The notes below the pieces were generated by a model, which saw nothing but the letters and a program-made list of their open reading frames with translations, did no database searches and was not told where the DNA came from. 64,000 nucleotides of DNA. Source: Rhynchopus sp. YZ270_cl-10. Lineage: Eukaryota > Euglenozoa > Diplonemea > Diplonemida > Diplonemidae. Position numbers and translations under genes: made by a program. Every line of letters starts with the position of its first letter. The first letter of the stretch is position 1. Shown here in pieces: positions 41,269 through 50,405 of this stretch. The stretch covers positions 434,001 to 498,000 of the forward strand of contig OZ037849.1 of NCBI GenBank assembly GCA_964035575.1, read 5' to 3'.

Positions 41269-43840
41269 GGGTAGGGGAGTGTTCCACAGTTGGATGCCCT
41301 TCTACTAAACCTTCGGTGTGAAGGTTTGCCACGTGTGTTCGTGAGAAATGGCCTTAACACGTTTCCGGCACGCTTCTTTCCTTTTTCTTTACGTGCTGTG
41401 CTCCGTGAAGCCGTTCATCTTTCAATTATATGTCCCCCACCCCCAGGCATATTAGTGTTGTCCACTATCAGAGGTGCCTTCCCTCGTGGGTGGGAAGTGG
41501 TTTTGGAAGCAAGGCTTTGCACAAGAGTGCTCTGCCCCCCTTTTTTTTGCTTTCATCCGGATGGCTGGCATCGTACAGCGGGTCAGTCTGAGGTGTGCCT
41601 GCATCAATAGCTACTCCATTTGTTTTTATTTGTTTTTACTTTGTTTTTTAATAACTTTGCGTTTCTCTTCGATGGCTGCATACACAGAGGCGTTTTTGCA
41701 CTGCCAATTTTTCGCTTGTTCTTCTTGCATTTTCATTCAGAGGTGGCTAAACACTACACGAGAAGCTTAGTATCTCGCAAAAACATATTTTTCTTTTTTT
41801 TCTTGATCTTTGAAATAATGTTCTTGAGACAACTTAGCACATTCGTCTTTGCTACAAACCTTCGTCTCAATATCCTTTGTCAGGCAACATCACAGTCCTT
41901 CCCACCCACCTCATGCACTCTAGCCTGCATGTGTATGGGCACTTCTCCTTTTGCCTTCGTAGCTTAGCCTACGTCAACACGCTGCAGAGAACCGCAGCTC
42001 CCCTCAGAGATAATGATCCCACCCCGATGGGATAAAGTGAACCGCGTGTATGTGTATATGTGTTGAAAGCAAAAATGTGGGTTCCTAAGAGCGTACCATT
42101 TCCCATATTGTGTGTTTTATGTGTTTATTTGTTCGAATAGCAGGTGTGGGTAGGTCCTAAGAGCGAAGCATTTCCCATGCCGTGTGTGTGTGTGTTTGAT
42201 AACGGGTTTAGAGTGGGTAACGCCTGAACGGAGTATGGCCCACTTGTCACTTCTACCAGCCATATTGAGGGAGAGGCTACGGCTTATTGATACGGTTTAG
42301 GTGACTCCTTACGAATAAAATAAAATCAAAGGGGGAGGGTTCTTCGCGGACGATTGGAGCGGGGGGTATACAAAATCAATTTCTCCAACCGTCATTCAAC
42401 ATCAGGATTTGATCTTCACCCTGTGGGGTTTTCATCTTCGCGGGCACCTGCCCTGTGATACATGGCGGTATGACGCACTTACCATGAAACACCAACTAGT
42501 GGTGTAGCTGCGGCGCCTGTGACCATTTTGAACAGTCTCTGCGGAAAAAAGGTACTATGGCTAAATAAAAGTTGAATGTCTTTCCAGGCAGCACACCTCA
42601 CCCGAGGATGTGGCAAGCTCCCTCAGTGCAATGAGCTTGGCCTGACTTTGGGCAGTTGTACAGTCGGCACACTTCACCACCCAGGGTGTGGCAATGGGGC
42701 CTGCGAGGTGCAATGCAGGTTGCCCACTGGACTGACCGTCACAAAACAAAAGGGGTAAAAAGGGGGGTGACGTTTAACCCTCAGGGTTCTTCATAGGGCT
42801 TCTGGAGGCGCCATATACCCCCGGATGCAATTTACCGTCCAGCCCAGGACGTGTGTGTGTGTGTGTGTGTCTGATAACTAATAGGGGTAATTCTTGCATA
42901 ATATGTCCTCAACGTGTGTATGTTGAAAGCAGTTGTGGGTAGTTCCTCAGAGTGGAACACTGCACAGTACGTGTGTTTGTGTGTGTTTCATGTCAGTTAT
43001 GGGTAATTTCTGGTGCGGAATATTGCCCGCTCTGCGTTTGGGTGTCTGAAAGCCCCTTCGGTGTTCTGGTTACCATAAAAACCCCTGTCAACAGAGAAAG
43101 CTTTTTTTACATTTCAAATTAAACCCTTTTTTTGGTGAACCATCATGCTTGCTTTCGTTTTCTGTAGATCACAACTGGAGTTTAGCTCTGCTTCTGATTC
43201 ACAATATTTTTATTCACAGACTAATTGTCGATACTGCAAACAACCACACCCCCTTCTCATTTTATGTCCTTATTTACGATGTTTGAGGTTTTTGCCACAA
43301 AATAGTTGACCACATCGAAGCAGAGACCACACAGGACTTCCGGGGTGGGCTCAAGGTATGGTGTAACGCAGCTCGTCAGCAAGGTCGTCCGAGAGCACCT
43401 CAGTCATTTTTTTTTTTTTAAATCAGCTATCTGATGCGATAGTCTTCTTTTCCTTTTTTGATAGGGGACGGAGGAGCGGGGTGTGCAAGCAAAGTTAAGG
43501 CAACGGAGTGGGGGGTGGACCTCAGTCATATGTACAAGTCTGTGGACTCTGCAATCATGACCACATCGAATCAGAGACTGCGCAGGACTTCCGGGGTGGG
43601 CTCAAGGGGTTCCGGGTGGAGGGACGAAACTCTGGTCAGGGGGAATCCAATTGCGTCAATGCGACAATACAAAGGGCGGAGTGATGCGCGGACTGGGTCG
43701 TGAGTTCTCTTTTCTGTGTGTAGTGTGTTCCCTGTCAAAAAGTTCCATGGGTGGATTGAGTTGTCTTTATCATTTCATTACCCAACTTCTCATATTTTTC
43801 AAACCACTGAACAGAACACAGGTACCTGATGGGAGGGGAG
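41269..43840. other. Gene-free interval with families E, C, I and local duplications
   Basis: Contents: family E (41,541-41,630), family C (41,740-41,785), family I at 42,050-42,125, 42,135-42,200, 42,913-42,990 and 42,993-43,065, the interspersed repeat shared with 24.5 kb (42,775-42,855, opposite orientation), and a family-G hairpin (43,422-43,446). A direct repeat at 43,312-43,368 and 43,561-43,616 contains GGACTTCCGGGGTGGGCTCA. A segment at 43,705-43,765 resembles the upstream region of the third tandem cyclase copy (about 50,215-50,275). Confidence 0.6.
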
Positions 43841-45616
43841 ATGGGGATGCAGTGTCTCAATGGCGTGCTCTCCTTGGACGGGACACTGAGCACCAAAAAG
43901 AAGGAGTTGCGCACACAGTTCTTCATCTTTGGATGTGCGGGTTTGTTGGCAAATGTATTTTCCATGGTGGCAACTTTAGCTGGACAGCTGCGACACCCCA
44001 TAACATTCGCAGGCACACTGATGATCTCACTTGGGTTCAGCATTGCGATCTGTGCAGTGCTGTGCAGGGTTCCGTTGACAACAAGGGTGGTGGTGGGCAC
44101 GCTGTACATGATCACATGTGGAATGCTGATGTGGGATTTGAATGGCCGAACAGTCTTCAGAGAAGCGTGGCCTCTCCTCGTGCTCATCATCGACATGCTG
44201 CTTGTGATGCAGGTGCCTAAGGTGTACAGTCTCGGGCTTGTGGGTTTCATTATCATGTGGTTGTTGCTGCTTGGTGTTGAGGAGAGCTTCAGGTTTGGTC
44301 TGTTCGAACTGCCAGGGTTGTCGACACAGGAAGGTAAGTACGGACGGCTGTATTACTTGAAGGAGAAGTTTGACTGTGAGACGCTGCCCTGTCCAGTGGA
44401 GTTCCCTTCATCTCCCCTATTAACTGCAGTCGCTGTGTTTGTGATTGACTTCATCGTGACACGTGGTTTCGCACATGAGGTGCTGAAGGAGCAGGCATCA
44501 ATGGAACGGACGATCAACGCTGTGCAGGAGATTGCCTCACTCCTGGCAAGGTACGACGTGGAGAAGGTGGCGGAGCTGCTGGAGGAGCATGAACATGAGC
44601 TGCCTGAGGGGATGACGGTGGCACTGCGTGCGTTGGAGAAGAACCTGCGGTCGTACAAAGCGTACCTGCCACAGACGTGTCTGCTTGTGGATGAAGACAG
44701 CGAAGTTGAGTGCACTGAACACGACAGCACAGAAGGTACAGAACAAGATGGAACAGAGCAAACTGCATCTTCTGAGAGTGGTTCCACAAATGTAAGCTTG
44801 CCTGCTGCTAGTGTGCGACACGTTGCTTTGGTGCTCACGTCTGTGAAGGCGACTCTGCTGACGGTGAACATCAAAGACACGTTGCGTCTGGTGGAGCAGG
44901 ACAGTGCACACTTCTCCTCCTTCTTCACAACTCTTCTTCTGAAGACGTTGCAGGCAACAGAGTCATACCGTGGGATGGTGGACGTGTTTGTTGGTGACAG
45001 GGTGCACTGCTCGTTCAACACGTCAAGGCAGTGTGCAAACCACGCCACCTCAGCACTGCACACAGCAACGATGCTGTTGAGGGGATTGAAGCTGTCGCAG
45101 GTGAACATCGGTGTTGCGACTGGGAAGGTGCTGCGTGGTGACATGGGGTGTGAAGTGATGCGCCGCTTCAGCATGGTGGGCACACTTGTGCGTGACGTGC
45201 ATGGGATGGAACGTGCAGGACGTATCCTTGGCTGCGACGTGCTCTGCAACCGTATGTGCTTCAGCGATGCTGAGTGCGAACACGAGATGCGCCTGATTCC
45301 GTGCAAGGTGGAAGTGTCTGCAACTTCTGACACACCTGAAGTGGTTGCCGAGCTTCTGCCTGGCAACGAAGAAGCCGAACATGAGGCTGAGGAGTGGATG
45401 TACCAGATCGGGAAGAACAGTGCGTGGGAGAACTACAACACAACAGTGCGGAAGTACCTGAAAGGCGATGTGTCTGCAGCAGCGGTTGAAGAGGCTGGAC
45501 AGGGTTGTCCTTGTGAACGGAGCCCTTTGAACGTGCATCCCTCGACAGTCAAGGGTGGGCTTCTGAGTGTGGCCTTGGCATGCACGACTGCTGTGGGAAG
45601 GGACGACTGTGAGTAG
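43841..45616 (+). CDS. Tandem cyclase-like membrane protein, copy 1
   Basis: The product is 591 residues, with six transmembrane helices (about 27-47, 56-75, 83-99, 109-125, 131-146, 193-210), the shared signalling linker up to SYKAYLP, an acidic Glu/Thr/Ser linker (about 281-325) and a degenerate class III cyclase-like domain (about 328-475). Compared with the cyclase at 32,788 the entire catalytic domain is missing. In the remaining domain the first metal Asp is Asn (TVNIKD), the specificity Lys is Val and Asp is Ser, and the transition-state pair is replaced. Only the second metal Asp (VGDRVHC) stays. It is therefore probably a non-enzymatic sensor or a regulatory partner of the active cyclases. 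The first tandem copy has a diverged promoter-proximal region but the same ACACAG 20 nt before the start. The start at 43,841 is chosen over an ATG at 43,829 because the latter exists only in this copy. Confidence 0.85.
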   Translation: MGMQCLNGVLSLDGTLSTKKKELRTQFFIFGCAGLLANVFSMVATLAGQLRHPITFAGTLMISLGFSIAICAVLCRVPLTTRVVVGTLYMITCGMLMWDLNGRTVFREAWPLLVLIIDMLLVMQVPKVYSLGLVGFIIMWLLLLGVEESFRFGLFELPGLSTQEGKYGRLYYLKEKFDCETLPCPVEFPSSPLLTAVAVFVIDFIVTRGFAHEVLKEQASMERTINAVQEIASLLARYDVEKVAELLEEHEHELPEGMTVALRALEKNLRSYKAYLPQTCLLVDEDSEVECTEHDSTEGTEQDGTEQTASSESGSTNVSLPAASVRHVALVLTSVKATLLTVNIKDTLRLVEQDSAHFSSFFTTLLLKTLQATESYRGMVDVFVGDRVHCSFNTSRQCANHATSALHTATMLLRGLKLSQVNIGVATGKVLRGDMGCEVMRRFSMVGTLVRDVHGMERAGRILGCDVLCNRMCFSDAECEHEMRLIPCKVEVSATSDTPEVVAELLPGNEEAEHEAEEWMYQIGKNSAWENYNTTVRKYLKGDVSAAAVEEAGQGCPCERSPLNVHPSTVKGGLLSVALACTTAVGRDDCE

Positions 45617-46987
45617 AAGGCTTTGGGGTGGGGAAGGGAATCTGAGTGGGCAAGGCTGCGATTGTACCGTTTTATTGCGTACTGTGAGGAAGCGCTGTGG
45701 TGCCACGTCATGAGCCTCCGTTTGATGAATGTGTTCATAGCGTGTGGCTGTGCTCTATTTCCATAGATGCAAGCTGTTGCACGCACAATGTGGCATCAGG
45801 TGTGTGCACTGCTCATGAGGTCGTGGTGGGGGTGGAGAAGCGTTGCAGCAAAGGAAGTGCCTTTTCTTTGTGCTTTCATCTGGGGCTGGCATCGTACCTG
45901 GGTCAGTGGGAGGTGGCTGCATCAGCACTTCTCTTACTTGGTGTGTTGTGCAATGTTTTGTATCTGGCCTTCAAAGAGTTTATAACATTTGCTGACTTGA
46001 AGACTTTTTGACCAACTTACATTACTTTTGACCCTGGTGCAGGGTTGTGGCGTGTATCTGGTAGGTTTCTTTTCCCATCACTTTTGCTTGGGGGTGGGTT
46101 GTGGAAGCAAAGTAAGGGAAAATCTGGGGTGTTTTTAATTTACACACACCCACAACCCCTTTTTTAAGACAATCATACCACGACACAACTACGCCGCAAC
46201 TCATTTTTATTATTCCGAAGTGTCTTCAAAAGAGAGGCTAGTGGAGCACAGTGTAGGGTCGCTACACTAATACAACCAAATTTCGAAAAGAAAGCTTACT
46301 TCTCCATCAACGACAGCCACGGTAGTCCACTACAGAGCAGCGATCTGTGCTGGTTTGTCATCCCAAAATTTTCTCTTTCCCCTGTTGTGACACTAACGGC
46401 AACGCATTGATGTTGGATAACGATAGAATAGGGTGTGTGGTGCGTGGGTTTTATTCCATGTTGACCAAAATTCTCATGTCCAAAGGGGTAAAAACATCGA
46501 TGGGGTAGAAACCCTTTTGACATCCCAAAACCCACCTTACTTGGTGATTGTGGTCTTACCTACCTCCCCCCCGAGTATATGTCCGGCACTTTCCTGAAAA
46601 CTTTCAGGACCTAGAGACTTCAGTTTTGCGTATCTTTTTTCAAGATGTAACGCACCGTGGCTTCGCCTGGAAGCTTTGGGTGCCATGACCGCCGTTTCTT
46701 GTGTAAAGGTATCCTGAGGTTACTGATGCGAAGTCCGGTACCCACTGCGGCTTGTGGATCACCGATGGCTACAAAGCTACCAAGGCTGCACAGAGGTGGA
46801 GAGCTTTCCGACCGGAAAGATCGGAATGGGTTGCCACAATACTGAAGCACCTGAACTGTGCATATCGAAAACATCTGCATATGTCTGAGACACGGACACA
46901 GGCACAGGACATACACACGGGGGGAGGTAGGTACTATATTTTCCAACCACTCCTCCACAAGAACACAGGTACCTGACGGGAGGGGAG
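45617..46987. other. Spacer between tandem cyclase copies 1 and 2
   Basis: The first about 590 bp are duplicated behind copy 2 (48,764-49,375), and the first 400 bp behind copy 3 (52,182-52,610). A family-E sequence sits within (45,868-45,930), and a family-A element closes the duplicated part (46,238-46,290). The section 46,566-46,930 is an interspersed repeat related to 53,820-53,960 and 61,690-61,830 (shared: TATGTCCG, GCACTTTCCTGAAAA, TCGGAATGGGTT). No gene is recognised. Confidence 0.65.
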
Positions 46988-48763
46988 ATGGGGATGCAGT
47001 GTCTCAATGGCGTGCTCTCCTTGGACGGGACACTGAGCACCAAAAAGAAGGAGTTGCGCACACAGTTCTTCATCTTTGGCTGTGCGGGTTGGTTGACAAC
47101 CGTATTTGGCGTCGTGGCGACATTAGCTGTGGACCTAAAAAACCGGATCAACTTAGTAGCGACACTGATAGTCGTGCTTGGGTTCAGCATTGCGATCTGT
47201 GCAGTGCTGTGCAGGGTTCCGTTGACAACAAGGGTGGTGGTGGGCTCGCTGTACGTGATCACATGTGGATTGTTGATGTGGGATTTGAGTGGACGAACAA
47301 TCTTCAGAGAGGGATGGCCTCTCCTGGTGCTCATCATCGACATGCTGCTTGTGATGCAGGTGCCTAAGGTGTACAGTCTCGGGCTTGTGGGTTTCATTAT
47401 CATGTGGTTGTTGGTGCTTAGCGTTGAGGAGAGCTTCAGGTTTGGTCTGTTCGAACTGCCAGGGTTGCCACCACAGGAGGGTGAGTACGGACGGCTGTAT
47501 TACTTGAAGGAGAAGTTTGACTGTGAGACGCTGCCCTGTCCAGTGGAGTTCCCTTCATCTCGCATATTTACTGCAGTCGCTGTGTTTGTGATTGACTTCA
47601 TCGTGACACGTGGTTTCGCACATGAGGTGCTGAAGGAGCAGGCATCAATGGAGCGGACGATCAACGCTGTTCAGGAGATTGCCTCGCTCCTGGCAAGGTA
47701 CGACGTGGAGAAGGTGGCGGAGCTGCTGGAGGAGCATGAACATGAGCTGCCTGAGGGGATGACGGTGGCACTGCGTGCGTTGGAGAAGAACCTGCGGTCG
47801 TACAAAGCGTACCTGCCACTGACGTGTCTGCTTGTGGATGAAGACAGCGAAGTTGAGTGCACTGAACACGTCAGCACAGAAGGTACAGAACAAGATTGTG
47901 CAGAGCAAACAGCATCTTCTGAGAGTGGTTCCACAAATGGAAGCTTACCTGCTGCAATTGTCCGGAACGTTGCTTTGGGGCTCACGTCTGTGAAGGCGAC
48001 TCTGCTGACGGTGAACATCAAAGACACGTTGCGTCTGGTGGAGCAGGACAGTGCACACTTCTCCTCCTTCTTCACAACTCTTCTTCTGAAGACGTTGCAA
48101 GCAACAGAGTCATACCGTGGGATGGTGGACGTGTTTGTTGGTGACAGGGTGCACTGCTCGTTCAACACGTCAAGGCAGTGTGCAAACCACGCCACCTCAG
48201 CACTGCACACAGCAACGATGCTGTTGAGGGGATTGAAGCTGTCGCAGGTGAACATCGGTGTTGCGACTGGGAAGGTGCTGCGTGGTGACATGGGGTGTGA
48301 AGTGATGCGCCGCTTCAGCATGGTGGGCACACTTGTGCGTGACGTGCATGGGATGGAACGTGCAGGACGTATCCTTGGCTGCGACGTGCTCTGCAACCGT
48401 ATGTGCTTCAGCGATGCTGAGTGTGAACACGAGATGCGCCTGATTCCGTGCAAGGTGGAAGTGTCTGCAACTTCTGACACACCTGAAGTGGTTGCCGAGC
48501 TTCTGCTTGACAGCGGGCGCTCCGCCAGCCCGACTGAAGAATGGATGTACCAGATCGGGAAGAACAAGAAGTGGGAGAACTACAACACAACAGTGCGGAA
48601 GTACCTGAAAGGCGATGTGTCTGCAGCAGCGGTTGAAGAGGCTGAACAGGGTTGTCCTTGTGAACGGAGCCCTTTGAACGTGCATCCCTCGACAGTCAAG
48701 GGCGGGCTTCTGAGTGTGGCCTTGGCATGCACGACTGCTGTGGGAAGGGACGACTGTGAGTAG
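46988..48763 (+). CDS. Tandem cyclase-like membrane protein, copy 2
   Basis: The product is 591 residues with the same domain order as copy 1. From about residue 210 to 500 it is nearly identical to copies 1 and 3. Two windows differ strongly: residues 31-64 (GCAGWLTTVFGVVATLAVDL, then KNRINLVATL) around helices 1-2, and residues 506-520 (LLLDSGRSASPTEEW) close to the C-terminus. The same catalytic losses are seen (N343, V382, S444, R451, G455 at positions that are D, K, D, N, R in the active paralogue); D386 is retained. The 5' flank has CCAACCACTCCTCCACAAGA and ACACAG 20 nt before the ATG, as in copies 3 and the two full-length genes. Confidence 0.87.
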   Translation: MGMQCLNGVLSLDGTLSTKKKELRTQFFIFGCAGWLTTVFGVVATLAVDLKNRINLVATLIVVLGFSIAICAVLCRVPLTTRVVVGSLYVITCGLLMWDLSGRTIFREGWPLLVLIIDMLLVMQVPKVYSLGLVGFIIMWLLVLSVEESFRFGLFELPGLPPQEGEYGRLYYLKEKFDCETLPCPVEFPSSRIFTAVAVFVIDFIVTRGFAHEVLKEQASMERTINAVQEIASLLARYDVEKVAELLEEHEHELPEGMTVALRALEKNLRSYKAYLPLTCLLVDEDSEVECTEHVSTEGTEQDCAEQTASSESGSTNGSLPAAIVRNVALGLTSVKATLLTVNIKDTLRLVEQDSAHFSSFFTTLLLKTLQATESYRGMVDVFVGDRVHCSFNTSRQCANHATSALHTATMLLRGLKLSQVNIGVATGKVLRGDMGCEVMRRFSMVGTLVRDVHGMERAGRILGCDVLCNRMCFSDAECEHEMRLIPCKVEVSATSDTPEVVAELLLDSGRSASPTEEWMYQIGKNKKWENYNTTVRKYLKGDVSAAAVEEAEQGCPCERSPLNVHPSTVKGGLLSVALACTTAVGRDDCE

Positions 48764-50405
48764 AAGGTTTTGGGGTGGGGAAGGGAATCTGAGTGGGCAA
48801 GGCTGCGATTTTACCATTTTATTGCGTACTGTGAGGAAGCGCTGTGGTGCCACGTCATGAGCCTCCGTTTGATGAATGTGTTCATAGCGTGTGGCTGTGC
48901 TCTATTTCCATAGATGCAAGCTGTTGCACGCACAATGTGGCATCAGGTGTGTGCACTGCTCATGAGGTCGTGGTGGGGGTGGAGAAGCGTTGCAGCAAAG
49001 GAAGTGCCTTTTCTTTGTGCTTTCATCTGGGGCTGGCATCGTACGTGGGTCAGTGGGAGGTGGCTGCATCAGCAACTTCTCTTTACTTGGTGTGTTGTGC
49101 AATGTTTTGTATCTGGCCTTCAAAGAGTGTTTGACATTTGCTGACTTGAAAAGAGACTTTTTGACCAACTTACATTACTTTTGAGCCTGGTGCGGGGTCA
49201 TGGCGTGTATCTGATAGTTTTCTTGTTCCTTTATCACTTTTTTGCTTGGGGGTGGGTTGTAGATGCAAAGTAAGGCAATGGGGTGTTTTTAATTTACACA
49301 CACCCAGCCCCCTTTATCGACAATCATGCAACCAAACAACTAAGTCGTAACTCATTTTTGTTATTGCGAAGTGCAGGGCTTTCCGTAAGGGGGGGGGCAC
49401 GCGGGTCCCCCATGTCGGGGTACCGCTGGTACCCCTGGGGTATACTGTATAAATTTAGTGTAATTATTTCCTGATTACAAGGGGGTGGGTTCTGGCAGGA
49501 GTAGCGCTTAGCGCACGAGCGAAGTGAGTGTGATTAGGGCTAAACGAGTGCCAGAACCCACCCAAGTGTAATTATGGGAATACTGACACAACATTTGGAT
49601 CTTTTATTTCACAATTGGTGTGGCTGAAAGGGGGTGCCATTTTTGTGCTATTTTTGTGCTATTTTCTGCTCTTTTCTGTTATTTTGGGGTCGTCGGCCAC
49701 ACCAACAATAATTATAGCCAAGTAAAAAAACCCTATGTGATAGAAGAAGCTGTGTGAGTGGAGATGTAAGGAGATTGTGCAGGAGGGGGTGAGACTTACT
49801 GACAGCAACAAAACAGTGGTGGGTGAGGGTGGGCGAGGGGGAGCTTTAGCTTATGATGTCTTGTGTTCTTCTTTATTTCTTTGGGTTTCTCTCACGTCGC
49901 CCTATTGCGTAGTCTTCAAGTTGATGGTGAACTTCTCCTGGTCTCCGATGTACTTCTTAAATCCGAAGCAGAAGATGTGGTCTGGGACGTACTCATGCTA
50001 CGTGGAGCCTCAGGTGGCCAAGGAGGCCCGCTCGCGGGAAAGCTCGAACGTCCGTCTGAGATATAATCCCCCCTTAGCAACCCTACAACTGGACAAAGCA
50101 GGAGTCCTCATCAGGACCTGACCGTTCAAGCGCTTCACCAGAAGTGTGCGATGTTGGCATCAGGCTCGGGTTCAGCGTCGCTCGGACCGCTTTCTTCCTG
50201 TCCCTGCTGCCATCTTTTCTGTGTGCAGTGTGTCCCCTCCAAAAAGTGCGATATGGGCAGCTTGAGTTCTCTTCTCTTCTCAGTTCTTCGCCAACCACTC
50301 GCAGTGTGTCCCCTCCGAAAGAGTATCGTGCGGGCAACTTCAGTTCTATTCTTATATTTTCCAACCACCCCTCCACAAGAACACAGGTAACTGACGGGAG
50401 GGGAG
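48764..50405. other. Spacer between tandem cyclase copies 2 and 3
   Basis: The duplicated 3' flank (48,764-49,375, with family E at 49,016-49,080) is followed by a foldback element (49,457-49,575) and a second small foldback (49,615-49,705). At 50,215-50,345 the upstream sequence is itself duplicated: CAGTGTGTCCCCTCC-type blocks with GGGCA-CTT-AGTTCT occur twice. No gene is seen at 49,700-50,200. Confidence 0.6.
49457..49575. mobile_element. Foldback element with GGGTGGGTTCTGGCA arms, copy 1
   Basis: Inverted arms (GGGTGGGTTCTGGCA at about 49,483-49,497, complement at 49,549-49,563) enclose a palindromic GCACGAGCGAAGTGAGTG core. The element is flanked by an 11-bp direct repeat AGTGTAATTAT (49,457-49,467 and 49,565-49,575). 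It is non-coding and MITE-like. Confidence 0.75.

Noticed and set aside
39387-41360. 657-codon minus-strand frame opposite WASH
   Set aside because: Gly-rich antisense reading of the proline repeats. The plus strand has clear WASH homology.
43735-45706. Long minus-strand frames (up to 337 codons) opposite the cyclase genes
   Set aside because: They mirror the codon bias of the plus-strand genes and recur opposite every copy. No independent domain or conservation is visible.
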